A stretch of DNA of 64,000 nt from Gammaproteobacteria bacterium (GTDB lineage: Bacteria; Pseudomonadota; Gammaproteobacteria; Steroidobacterales; Steroidobacteraceae), in the NCBI GenBank assembly GCA_016874295.1, contig VGUH01000011.1, forward strand, positions 1 to 64,000. The letters run 5' to 3'. Numbering within the stretch: the stretch's first letter is position 1; every line of letters starts with the position of its first letter. Of the stretch, positions 28,798-36,759 are shown piece by piece. The position numbers were made by a program, and so were the translations under genes. The notes below the pieces were generated by a model, which was not told the origin of the DNA, made no database searches, and saw only the letters and a program-made list of their open reading frames with translations.

Positions 28798-28854
28798 TCA
28801 GGTAACCCCGCTAGGTCCTCCAATAAGGACTACGAGCACCGTACCGATCAGCAT
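28798..28854 (-). CDS. ilvL: ilv operon leader peptide
   Basis: An 18-codon ORF reading MLIGTVLVVLIGGPSGVT. Ten of its 18 residues are Ile, Val, Leu or Thr, clustered as LVVLI, the products of the operon behind it. It ends about 30 nt before the terminator hairpin. This is a classical attenuation arrangement: a ribosome stalled for lack of charged branched-chain tRNAs leaves the antiterminator free to form. No strong ribosome-binding site is visible. Confidence 0.85.
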   Translation of the reverse strand: MLIGTVLVVLIGGPSGVT

Positions 28855-28974
28855 CGAAACAGGGAGCGCACGAGTGGACGCCGTCGATATCGCGTTCGTC
28901 AGGGGCGTGGCCATCGCGTCGCCTGCATTGTGCATTGCAGCGATGTTCTGGGATGGGCGAAGGCGAGTCAAGGC

Positions 28975-29041
28975 TTTACGGAAAGAACGTAAAACGCCCG
29001 TTCAAGGCGGCAGGAAGCTGCGTACCTGTACGTCCGTACAG
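28975..29041. repeat. Two short palindromes between argB and the ilv leader
   Basis: TTTACG-7 nt-CGTAAA (28975-28993) and CTGTACG-TC-CGTACAG (29026-29041) lie just beyond the argB stop codon. They could be part of the argB terminator or operators for the ilv promoter. A weak TTGACT (minus strand, 28966-28971) is the only -35-like box found for ilv. Otherwise the 28855-29078 gap shows nothing recognisable. Confidence 0.35.
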
Positions 29042-29078
29042 TCACCTGTTCGACTGACGAGCGGTTTCGCAGCCGGGT

Positions 29079-30011
29079 CTAGCCGGTTTCCCGTGAATGC
29101 TGCTCGGCCGGAAGCAGCGCCTTCACGTCGGCCACGATCATGGTGCCGGTGCCCTCGTTGGTGAATACCTCCGCGAGCACGCTGTCCCGGGCGTGGTAGG
29201 AAATGACGTGCACGCGCCGCACGCCTCCGCGGATCGCAGCCTCGATCGCCGAGGCTTTCGGCAGCATGCCGTCCTCGAGACTGCCGGCTCTCTCGAGGCG
29301 CTTGAGCCCGGCGAGGTCGGTGTAGGACACCAGCGACCGCGGGTCCTCGCGCTGCTCGAGGATGCCCGGCGCGGCGGTGCACAGGATCAGCTTCTCGGCG
29401 CCGAGCGCGGCGCCAAGCGCAGCCGCCACGGTGTCCGCGTTGATGTTGAGCACCGTGCCCGCGTCGTCCGCGGAGATCGGGCTGACAACCGGCATCAGCC
29501 CCGCGTCCAGCTCCTTGCGGATCACGGTCGGGTCGACGGAGACGATGTCCCCGACGTAGCCGTAGTCCACGGTCTCGCCGTCGACGTGCGCGGGCGGACG
29601 CCGGTTGGCCCGCACGAGGCCCGCGTCGACGCCCGAGAGGCCGACTGCGTCGAGGCCGACTTCGCGGCAGGCGGCGAGAATGCGGGTATTGATGAGCCCG
29701 TTCAGCACCATTGTCGTCGCGTCGATCGAGCGGTGGTCCGTGACCCGGCGACCGCGGACCATGCGCGGCTCGATGCCGAGTGAGCGCTGCATCTCGTCGA
29801 GCTGCGGCCCGCCGCCGTGCACCATGACGACGCGGATGCCGAGGTGGTGCAGGATCGCGATCTGCTCGACCAGCGCGCGCGTGCCCGCGAGGTCGCCGAA
29901 GATCGCGCCGCCCGCCTTGACCACGAAAGTCCTGCCCTTGTAGAGGCGGATGTAGGGCGCAGCGCCGCGCAGCGCGGCGATGACGGCGGTCTGGTCGATG
30001 CGACGGTTCAT
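29079..30011 (-). CDS. argB: Acetylglutamate kinase family (no NAGS domain)
   Basis: 310 residues. Amino-acid-kinase landmarks: TFVVKAGGAIFGD, VHGGGPQL, LNINADTVAAALG and the closing EVFTNEGTGTMI. It phosphorylates the N-acylglutamate intermediate. In Xanthomonas-type clusters this gene is fused to an acetylglutamate synthase (GNAT) domain; here the protein ends right after the kinase, so no synthase is attached. The ATG at 30011 overlaps the argC stop. Confidence 0.92.
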   Translation of the reverse strand: MNRRIDQTAVIAALRGAAPYIRLYKGRTFVVKAGGAIFGDLAGTRALVEQIAILHHLGIRVVMVHGGGPQLDEMQRSLGIEPRMVRGRRVTDHRSIDATTMVLNGLINTRILAACREVGLDAVGLSGVDAGLVRANRRPPAHVDGETVDYGYVGDIVSVDPTVIRKELDAGLMPVVSPISADDAGTVLNINADTVAAALGAALGAEKLILCTAAPGILEQREDPRSLVSYTDLAGLKRLERAGSLEDGMLPKASAIEAAIRGGVRRVHVISYHARDSVLAEVFTNEGTGTMIVADVKALLPAEQHSRETG

Positions 30012-31069
30012 GTCCACCCCGGCGCCGGAGCAGTCAATCCTTCCGTCTCGGCGAAGCCGAGCAGCCGGTTCATCCACTGCAGCGCCCCGCCGGCCGCTCC
30101 CTTCACGAGATTGTCGAGGACCGACATGACGGCGATCGTGCGCCCGTCCGCGGCCGCCGAGAGGTGTGCGTAGTTGCTCGCGGCCACGTCTTTCACCCTC
30201 GGCGGCTCGTCGAGCACGCGCACGAATGGCCGGCCGGCGTAGAACTCCCGAAGCGCCCCGATCGCAGCCGGCGTGTCGAGCGGCTTCGCGAGTCGCGCCT
30301 GGACGGTTGCGTGAATCCCGCGCGCGAACGGCCCGGAGTGCGGCACGAAGGCGATAGCGGCGTCGCGGCCGGCAGCCGCGCGCGCGAGCGCGGCGAGCTC
30401 GGCGCCGTGGCGGTGGGCAAGCGCGCTGTATGCGTAGAGGTCGGAGTGGCGCAGCGGATGGTGCGTGCCGGCGATCGGGCTGCGCCCGGCGCCGGTGCTG
30501 CCGGTGACCGCCGAGACGAAGAGCGGCCCTTCCGCGAGCTCGAGCCTCAGTAACGGCACGACGGCCAGCAGGGAAGCGGTCACGAAGCAGCCGGGATGCG
30601 CCACGTGCGGCGTGGGCGCCCGGTCGAGGTGCTCGGGCACGGCGCAGGTGAAGTCCTGCGCGCGCGCCGGCGCGCCGTGCGGGTGTCGGTACACGCGCTC
30701 GTACTCCGCGAGGTCTGCGTAGCGGTAGTCCGCGGACAGGTCGACCAGCGAAGGCCTCGCGCCCTCGGTCTCGGCCGCCTTGAGCAGCCTGTCGATCATG
30801 GCGTGCGAGACGCCGTGCGGCGCCGCCGCGAGGACGGCGCTGCGCGCATGCCGCGCGGCCAGGGCAGTCGCGTCCGCGATCGATGCGTAGCGCCGGTCCC
30901 CGCAGGCGGCGGCCAGGTGCGGGAAAGCGCTCGCGACCGGTTCGCCGGGCCGGCTGTCGGAAGCGATCGCGGCGAGCTCGAGCCGCGGGTGCGCGAGCAC
31001 CAGGCGCAGCAGCTCGCCCGCCACATAGCCAGTGCCGCCGAGGATGATCGCCGGGACGCGCGCGCTCAT
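30008..31069 (-). CDS. argC: N-acetyl-gamma-glutamyl-phosphate reductase
   Basis: 353 residues. NADP-binding start AIILGGTGYVAGELLRL, the catalytic Cys in HPGCFVTASLLA and the SGSTGAGR-like VTGSTGAGRSP motif are seen. It reduces N-acylglutamyl phosphate to the semialdehyde. It overlaps argB and the upstream P-loop gene by 4 bp each, so the three form one tight operon. Confidence 0.94.
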   Translation of the reverse strand: MSARVPAIILGGTGYVAGELLRLVLAHPRLELAAIASDSRPGEPVASAFPHLAAACGDRRYASIADATALAARHARSAVLAAAPHGVSHAMIDRLLKAAETEGARPSLVDLSADYRYADLAEYERVYRHPHGAPARAQDFTCAVPEHLDRAPTPHVAHPGCFVTASLLAVVPLLRLELAEGPLFVSAVTGSTGAGRSPIAGTHHPLRHSDLYAYSALAHRHGAELAALARAAAGRDAAIAFVPHSGPFARGIHATVQARLAKPLDTPAAIGALREFYAGRPFVRVLDEPPRVKDVAASNYAHLSAAADGRTIAVMSVLDNLVKGAAGGALQWMNRLLGFAETEGLTAPAPGWT

Positions 31070-32187
31070 GCGCCGACCAGGCCCGCGATTTCGCCCGAGT
31101 GCGCGGCGCCCTCGAGGTCCGCCGCCGCGATGACACAGTCGCCGAGCGCGGCACCGTGCGTCAAGGCGTTGAATGCCGGGACCTTGAGGTGCTCGCGGAT
31201 GATGTCGACGCCCACCGCATTGTCGGTCGCCGGCCCGGTGACCGCCGCCGGCTCGATGCCGAAGCGCTCGCGCAGCAGCTTCACGCCGCCCCAGGCCGCG
31301 ACCGGGTCGTTCGCCGAGAGCACGACGGCGGTGAGCGCGCCGCGCACGTCCGGCGCGTCGAGGATGGCTTCGACGCCGTACGCGCCAAGCAGGCCGTCGC
31401 CGAGCTCGAACACGATCGCGTCCGGCCGGCCGGCCGCCATTTCCGTCAGCATCGTGCGCGTCAGCGCCGGGCCGTTCCTGGCCGTGGTTGTGACGATGCC
31501 GAAGTCGGTGAAGATCGCCGTGCGGCGCGCCCCGGAATCCTCGAACGCGAGGATGTCGCGGCGCAGCGAGACGCCGGTCGCCTTGAAGGCGTCGACCACC
31601 AGGCCCCGGTGCCGCATGCGCGAGATCATCGCGCTGGCGGCCGCGGTCTTGCCGGCCTCCATGCAGCTGCCGGCGAGCGCGATGACCGGCACGCCGCCCG
31701 TGTCGAGCGCTGCGCCGTAGTCGAGCGCGCGCATGCCGACGCGGGCGGGAACGCCGATCCGCTCGCCGAGATAGGGGAAGTGCAGGACCGCGCCGAGCAC
31801 GCGGCAGTCGAATGGCCGGCCATTTTCCGGATTGGCCGAGTCGCAGATCCCGAGCACGCCGCCGATGTTCAGCATCTGCACCACGTCGCCGGGCGCGAGC
31901 CGCGCCGGCACGTGACCCGAGTAGCCGAACAGCGCCTTGCGATGGCCGAGCGCGCCGACCACGACGTCGCCGCGCGACAGGCTCGCCATGCGGCCGCTGG
32001 TCAGCTCGAGCGTGTTGTACTGCGACTTGTTGGTCAGGATTTCGACCGCGAGGACGGCGCCTTCCTCGCAGGGGATCTCGCCGGAAATCCGCAGCTCGTG
32101 CGACAGCGCGCAGGCCTGCGTCACGGAGGCGATCTTGTCGACGATGATCGCCCGCGTCGCACCGGGCCGGTTTTGACCGTACTGCAT
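31066..32187 (-). CDS. P-loop protein of the arginine operon, DgcN/DUF1611-like; candidate glutamate N-acyltransferase
   Basis: 373 residues from the ATG at 32187. Residues 1-165 form an unassigned domain (VTQACALSHELRISGE, SGHVPARLAPGDVVQMLNIG). Residues 168-300 are a P-loop domain: GSCMEAGKT (173-181), then MRHRGLVVDAFKATG and VFELGDGLLG. This matches the DUF1611 gene at the window start position by position (GTDCAVGKK, MRARGIDADFRATG, VVEGQGSL). Members of that family acetylate D-glutamate. No glutamate N-acyltransferase is otherwise present in the cluster, and this gene opens the argC-argB operon under ARG boxes. The first step of arginine synthesis is therefore a reasonable guess. A MobB-like or other nucleotide-dependent ligase is the alternative. 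Confidence 0.6.
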   Translation of the reverse strand: MQYGQNRPGATRAIIVDKIASVTQACALSHELRISGEIPCEEGAVLAVEILTNKSQYNTLELTSGRMASLSRGDVVVGALGHRKALFGYSGHVPARLAPGDVVQMLNIGGVLGICDSANPENGRPFDCRVLGAVLHFPYLGERIGVPARVGMRALDYGAALDTGGVPVIALAGSCMEAGKTAAASAMISRMRHRGLVVDAFKATGVSLRRDILAFEDSGARRTAIFTDFGIVTTTARNGPALTRTMLTEMAAGRPDAIVFELGDGLLGAYGVEAILDAPDVRGALTAVVLSANDPVAAWGGVKLLRERFGIEPAAVTGPATDNAVGVDIIREHLKVPAFNALTHGAALGDCVIAAADLEGAAHSGEIAGLVGA

Positions 32188-32201
32188 ATTTATGACATCA
32201 T
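32173..32201 (+). promoter_or_regulatory. Predicted argR promoter
   Basis: TTGACC (32173-32178) and CATCAT (32196-32201) with a 17-bp spacer. The tandem ARG boxes cover the spacer and the start region, so bound ArgR would block it. On the other strand TATGAT (plus-strand 32197-32202) is a good -10 for the divergent operon but lacks a clear -35. Confidence 0.45.
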
Positions 32202-32217
32202 ACTGCAAGTTTATGCA
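32180..32217. promoter_or_regulatory. Tandem ARG boxes in the divergent arginine promoter
   Basis: Two near-repeats, TACTGCATATTTATGAC (32180-32196) and TACTGCAAGTTTATGCA (32201-32217), start 21 bp apart. The second contains the palindrome TGCA-6-TGCA. The 21-bp phasing of AT-rich palindromes is the known layout of paired ARG boxes bound by an ArgR hexamer. They overlap both start codons. Confidence 0.75.
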
Positions 32218-32644
32218 GGCGAGGCGCGAAATCATCCGTCGCATCATCTGCGGCTCGCGTGTCGGGCGGCAGGCGGATCTCGTGCGTCTGCTCGGCCAGG
32301 CGGGCCACCCCGCGACGCAGTCGAGCGTCAGCCGCGACCTGCGCGGCCTCGGCGTCGCGAAGCGCGGCGACCGCTACGTGCTGCCGGATGAGTCGGGCCC
32401 GGTCGTCGACGATTTCTCGAAGGTCACGGCCTTCGTCCGCTCGGCCCGACCGGCCGGGCCGAACATGACCGTCATCCGCACGACGATCGCGGCGGCCCAG
32501 AGCGTCGCAATCGTCATCGACCGGATGGAGTGGCCGGAGGTCGTCGGGACTCTTTCCGGGGACGACACGATATTCGTCGCCACGGCCGGCGCCAGCGGGC
32601 AGCGCCGCCTGCTCGCGCGCCTGCACGACAAGCTGCGAGTCTGA
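32213..32644 (+). CDS. argR: Arginine repressor
   Basis: 143 residues from the ATG at 32213; an ATG at 32192 lies inside the operator and is less likely. The N-terminal winged helix (QADLVRLLGQAGHPATQSSVSRDLRGLGVAKRGDRYVLP) and the C-terminal arginine-binding core with GTLSGDDTIFV are seen, both diagnostic. ArgR is a hexamer that represses arginine genes when arginine is bound. It is the first gene of the rightward arginine operon and should regulate itself and the divergent genes. Confidence 0.93.
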   Translation: MQARREIIRRIICGSRVGRQADLVRLLGQAGHPATQSSVSRDLRGLGVAKRGDRYVLPDESGPVVDDFSKVTAFVRSARPAGPNMTVIRTTIAAAQSVAIVIDRMEWPEVVGTLSGDDTIFVATAGASGQRRLLARLHDKLRV

Positions 32645-32652
32645 GCCCCGGC

Positions 32653-33888
32653 ATGCCTGACGCCCCGCACGGCGCGCCCGCGCCCATCCTCCTCGCCTTC
32701 TCCGGCGGCCTCGACACCTCGTTCCTGGTGCCCTGGCTCGCCGAGACCTGCGGCCGGCCGGTCGTCACGGTCACCGTAAACACCGGCGGCATCGACGCGG
32801 CGGCCGCGCAGAAGCTCGAGCAACGCGCGCTGGCACTGGGCGCTGCGTCGCACCATCTCGTGGATGCGCGCCAGGCGTATTTCGATCGCGTCCTCAAGTG
32901 GCTGCTGATAGGCAACGTCCGCCGCGGCCAGCTCTATCCGCTGTGCGTGGGCGCGGAACGCACGGTGCAGGCGCAGATCGTGGCGGAAGTGGCGGGCAGG
33001 CTCGGCTCCGGCACGATCGCGCACGGCTGCACGGCGGCAGGCAACGACCAGGTGCGCTTCGAGGTGGCGCTGCGGACGCTGGCACCAGGCCTCGAGATCC
33101 TGGCGCCGGTGCGGGACCGCGCCTTCAAGCGGCCGGAACAACTCGCCTATCTGCAGGCGCGCGGCCTGCCGCTGCCGCCGCATGGCGCGACCTATTCGAC
33201 CAATCACGGCCTGTGGGGACTCACCATCGGCGGCCGCGAAACGCTGACTTCCACGGGCTGCATTCCCGAATCGGCCTGGGTGCTCTCGCCGAATGCGTTC
33301 GCCGCGCCCATCGAACCGCGCAAGCTCTCGATCGGTTTCACCCGGGGCGTGCCGTCCGCGCTTGACGGGATTGCGGACGAACCGGTCGGCATCATCGAGT
33401 CGCTGGAAGCGATTGCAGGCCCGTTCGCAATCGGCCGCGGCATCCACCTCGGCGATACGATCATCGGCACCAAGGGCCGCGTCGCGTTCGAGGCACCGGC
33501 CGCGACCGTGCTGATCGAGGCTCACCGCGAACTGGAGAAACTCGTTCTCGGCGCGCGCCAGCAGCGGGTCAAGGACCTGGTGGCCGCAGCCTATGGCGAT
33601 CTCGTGCACGAAGGCCAGAATCTCGATCCGGTCTGCCGCGACATCGAGGCGCTGTTCGCGTCGTCGCAGGCCCGCGTGAGCGGCACGGTCACGCTGCTGT
33701 TGCGGCCGGGATCGGCCTTCGTCGAGGGCGTCGAGTCGTGCCATTCGCTCATGAAGGCGAGCCGCAGCGTCTATGGCGAGGCCGCCGGCGAGTGGACGGC
33801 GGAAGACGCGCGCGGCTACTCGAAGATGCTTGCGCTGCCAGGGGTCTACTGGTCGCGGGCGGCGAACGGCGCCCGGGAGCAGCCGTGA
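32653..33888 (+). CDS. argG: Argininosuccinate synthase
   Basis: 411 residues. The PP-loop ATP pyrophosphatase motif LAFSGGLDTSFLVPWL opens the protein; HGCTAAGNDQVRFE and EAIAGPFAIGRG are family strings. It joins citrulline and aspartate. The ATG at 32653 is 8 bp after argR, and the stop overlaps the next gene (GTGA). Confidence 0.94.
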   Translation: MPDAPHGAPAPILLAFSGGLDTSFLVPWLAETCGRPVVTVTVNTGGIDAAAAQKLEQRALALGAASHHLVDARQAYFDRVLKWLLIGNVRRGQLYPLCVGAERTVQAQIVAEVAGRLGSGTIAHGCTAAGNDQVRFEVALRTLAPGLEILAPVRDRAFKRPEQLAYLQARGLPLPPHGATYSTNHGLWGLTIGGRETLTSTGCIPESAWVLSPNAFAAPIEPRKLSIGFTRGVPSALDGIADEPVGIIESLEAIAGPFAIGRGIHLGDTIIGTKGRVAFEAPAATVLIEAHRELEKLVLGARQQRVKDLVAAAYGDLVHEGQNLDPVCRDIEALFASSQARVSGTVTLLLRPGSAFVEGVESCHSLMKASRSVYGEAAGEWTAEDARGYSKMLALPGVYWSRAANGAREQP

Positions 33889-34898
33889 AGGGCTTTCTCG
33901 ACCTGGCCGACCTAGGCCGGGAGGGCGTCCTGGACCTCCTGCGGCTCGCCGAGCGGCTGCGCCGCAGCCCGGAACCGACGGCGCTCGCCGGTCGCGTGCT
34001 GGGGCTCCTGTTCTTCAACCCCTCGCTGCGCACGCTCTCCTCCATGCAGGTCGCGATGACCCGGCTCGGCGGCACCTCGTTCGTGATCACGCCGGGCACC
34101 GGAAGCTGGCAGCTCGAATCACGCGATGGCGTGGTCATGAACGGCGCGGCCGCGGAACACGTGCGCGAGGCGATTCCCGTGCTGGCCTCGTACTGCGACG
34201 CCCTCGGCGTGCGCGCCTTTGCCGACGGCCGGGATCTCGCGCGCGACCTCGCGGAGCCGGCCATCAGCCAGATCGAATCGCTGTGTCACGTGCCGCTCAT
34301 CAACCTGGAATCGGCGGTCAATCACCCGTGCCAGGCGCTTGCGGACTGGAGGACGCTCGACGACCTCGGGGTTCCGCGCAACGGCAAGCTGGTGTTGTCG
34401 TGGGTGAATCATCCGCGCGCATTGCCGCTCGCGGTGCCCGCCGCCGTCGCGCACATGGCGGCGCTGCGCGGCATGGAGGTCGTGGTACTGCGACCGGATG
34501 GCTTCGCGCTTCCGCCGGCGATCATGGAGAAGGCGAGACAAGCCGCGGCGCTCGCAGGCGGCCGTGTCGCCGAAACCGCGGATCGCGACGCCGCGATTTC
34601 GGGCGCACACGTCGTGTACGCGAAGGAATGGGGTCTGACGGCGCCGTACGGGGATGCCGAGGCGGACGGCCGCGCGCGCGCCGGACTCACGAACTGGACG
34701 CTGCGGGAATCCTGGTTCCGCCGCGCGCAGCCCGACTGCCGGCTGATGCACTGCCTGCCGGTGCGCCGCAATCTCGCCGTCGCCGACGAGGTGCTGGACG
34801 GGCCGCGCAGCGTCGTCATCCAGCAGGCGCACAACCGGCTCACCGTGCAGGTGGCCGTGCTGCACCGGCTGCTCGCGGGCACGGATCCGCAGGATTGA
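33885..34898 (+). CDS. argF': N-acetyl/N-succinyl-L-ornithine carbamoyltransferase
   Basis: 337 residues. Carbamoyl-phosphate motif appears as FFNPSLRTLSSMQ. The signature HCLPVRRN replaces the HCLP-x-x-R-G of ordinary ornithine carbamoyltransferases and marks the acylornithine type found in Xanthomonas and Bacteroides. The string EHVREAIPVLASYCDALGVRAF and the proline loop HPRALPLAVP are closer to my memory of the succinylornithine (Bacteroides) form than the acetyl form, but substrate choice cannot be settled by eye. The pathway here therefore carbamoylates before deacylation. Confidence 0.85.
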   Translation: MKGFLDLADLGREGVLDLLRLAERLRRSPEPTALAGRVLGLLFFNPSLRTLSSMQVAMTRLGGTSFVITPGTGSWQLESRDGVVMNGAAAEHVREAIPVLASYCDALGVRAFADGRDLARDLAEPAISQIESLCHVPLINLESAVNHPCQALADWRTLDDLGVPRNGKLVLSWVNHPRALPLAVPAAVAHMAALRGMEVVVLRPDGFALPPAIMEKARQAAALAGGRVAETADRDAAISGAHVVYAKEWGLTAPYGDAEADGRARAGLTNWTLRESWFRRAQPDCRLMHCLPVRRNLAVADEVLDGPRSVVIQQAHNRLTVQVAVLHRLLAGTDPQD

Positions 34899-34922
34899 CG
34901 CCATGATCAACGGCGCAGTCGC

Positions 34923-36131
34923 GTGAATCGGCTCTGGGACAAGGGCAAGGAGCTCGACCACCGTGTGCTCGCGTTCACCGCGGGCGAGGATCATGCGCTC
35001 GACGCTCGCCTGGTCAGCCACGACGCACGCGCATCCATCGCGCACGCGGAGATGCTGGCGCAATGCGGTCTGTTGCCGCCCGCGGATCTTGAGCGCATAC
35101 GCGAGGGTCTCGCGTCGCTTGCGGCGTCGCACGCGCGCGGCGAGTGGAGCGTCACGATCGAGGAAGAGGACGGTCAGACCGCGCTCGAATCACGCCTCAC
35201 CGCGCTCATCGGCCCTGCGGGAGGGCGCATCCACCTCGGGCGCTCGCGCAACGACCAGGTGCTCGCGGCGCTTCGCCTCTATCTCAAGGACGCCGTCGCC
35301 ACGCTGATCTCGGGCACGTTTGCGGTCGCGGACAGCCTGCACGCTCTCGCCCGCCGCCAGGGCGAGGTGATGCTCCCGGGCTACACCCACGGACAGCAGG
35401 CCATGCCCTCGAGCGTGGAGCTCTGGGCGCATGGCTTCATGTCCGAGGTCCAGGACGACGCCGAAGGGCTCCGGCGGTCGCTGCGCCGCATCGACCTGAA
35501 TCCGCTCGGCTCGGCGGCGGGCTTCGGCACGCCCGGCCTGCCGATCTCGCGCGATGCGACGCGCGAACGGCTGGAATTCGGCCAGGTCCAGGAGCCCGTC
35601 ACCGCCGTCCAGCTCTCGCGCGGCAAGGCCGAGGCGCAACTGTTGTTCGAAATCACGCTGCTACTCAACGACCTCGGCCGTCTGGCCGCCGATGTGCTGC
35701 TTTTCAACACGCGCGAGTTCGGTTTCGTCGAGCTGGACGCCGGTCACACGACCGGCTCGTCGATCATGCCGCAGAAGCGCAATCCCGACGTGTTCGAGCT
35801 GGTCCGCGGGCGCGCGGCAACCGCGACCGGCTGCCTCGTCGAGGCGCTCGGGATTTTCTCGCGGCTGCCGTCCGGCTATCACCGTGACCTGCAGCTTCTC
35901 AAGGCGCCGCTATTTCGCGGCATCGACGTCTGCGGCGAGGTGCTCGCGGTCCTGCCCGTGGTGCTCGACGGGCTGCGATTCCGGCCGGAGCGCATTCGCG
36001 TCGATCCGGCGATCCACGCGACTGGTCGCGCGAATGCCCTGGCCGCCGGCGAGGGGCTGCCGTTTCGCGAGGCCTACCGGCGCGTCGCCGCCGAGCTTTG
36101 CGCATCCGTCACGCCGGGCGCCGAGCGCTGA
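34923..36131 (+). CDS. argH: Argininosuccinate lyase
   Basis: 402 residues, slightly shorter than the usual 450-460, from a GTG at 34923. The fumarase/aspartase-superfamily signature SSIMPQKRNPD, the HLGRSRNDQV segment and YTHGQQAMPSS are all seen. It splits argininosuccinate to arginine and fumarate and ends the argR-argG-argF'-argH operon. Confidence 0.94.
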   Translation: MNRLWDKGKELDHRVLAFTAGEDHALDARLVSHDARASIAHAEMLAQCGLLPPADLERIREGLASLAASHARGEWSVTIEEEDGQTALESRLTALIGPAGGRIHLGRSRNDQVLAALRLYLKDAVATLISGTFAVADSLHALARRQGEVMLPGYTHGQQAMPSSVELWAHGFMSEVQDDAEGLRRSLRRIDLNPLGSAAGFGTPGLPISRDATRERLEFGQVQEPVTAVQLSRGKAEAQLLFEITLLLNDLGRLAADVLLFNTREFGFVELDAGHTTGSSIMPQKRNPDVFELVRGRAATATGCLVEALGIFSRLPSGYHRDLQLLKAPLFRGIDVCGEVLAVLPVVLDGLRFRPERIRVDPAIHATGRANALAAGEGLPFREAYRRVAAELCASVTPGAER

Positions 36132-36146
36132 CCGGCGGCCTGCACG

Positions 36147-36659
36147 TCAGGGCGGGCGACGCAGCGTCAGCGGCCGGGAGCCGAGTTCGAGCACTTCGCC
36201 GGGCACGCCGAGCGCGTGCCAGTCCGCGATGCGCTGCTGAACTGCGGGCGGGAATGGCGCGCTGCGGACGGTCGCATCCTGACGCACGTGAATCAGCATC
36301 ACATCGACGACCGCGGCGATCTCGCCCGTGCCGGCGGGACGCATGGCGAGCAGCAGTCGCAGTCGCTTGGCGTCGAATTCCGCCGGGTACCAGTCGATCC
36401 GCAGGCGCTCGCCTCCCTTGATCTCGCGCAGGAATCGCAGGTGCAACTCGAGGGTATAGAGCGTGCAGTGCGTGGCGCGGCGATAGGACTCGTCGATGCC
36501 GAGATCATCCATCAGCGCATCGATGCTGGCGCTCGCGATAACCGCGAAGTACCCGTCGCGCAAGTGGCCGTTGTAGTCGATCCAGGCCGGATCGACGCCG
36601 CACTCGTGCGGCCCGGGCGGCCAGGCAGGCGGATGGCGTCCACTGCTGTCGGGATTCAC
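36147..36659 (-). CDS. Hotdog-fold acyl-CoA thioesterase (4HBT family)
   Basis: The conserved part begins ECGVDPAWIDYNGHLRDGYF, the catalytic Asp/N-x-H region of 4-hydroxybenzoyl-CoA-type thioesterases, followed by TLYTLELHLRFLREIKGGERL. The start is uncertain: GTG at 36659 leaves room for a divergent promoter, while an ATG at 36722 would overlap the mttB-like gene. Thioesterases of this type occur in carnitine/betaine catabolic clusters, where they release betaine from betainyl-CoA. That role fits the demethylation genes next door but is inferred. Confidence 0.7.
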   Translation of the reverse strand: MNPDSSGRHPPAWPPGPHECGVDPAWIDYNGHLRDGYFAVIASASIDALMDDLGIDESYRRATHCTLYTLELHLRFLREIKGGERLRIDWYPAEFDAKRLRLLLAMRPAGTGEIAAVVDVMLIHVRQDATVRSAPFPPAVQQRIADWHALGVPGEVLELGSRPLTLRRPP

Positions 36660-36759
36660 GTGGGGTGCGCCCGTATTTCGGCTTTCCTTCGAGGGTACAC
36701 TATGGCTCACGCGGGCATCCATGAAAAAGCGCCCCGCGACCAGCAGGATGCATGCCGCC

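Noticed and set aside
28760-29164. 134-residue plus-strand frame between ilvC and argB
   Set aside because: No motif; it overlaps the ilv leader and the argB end, which explain the sequence.
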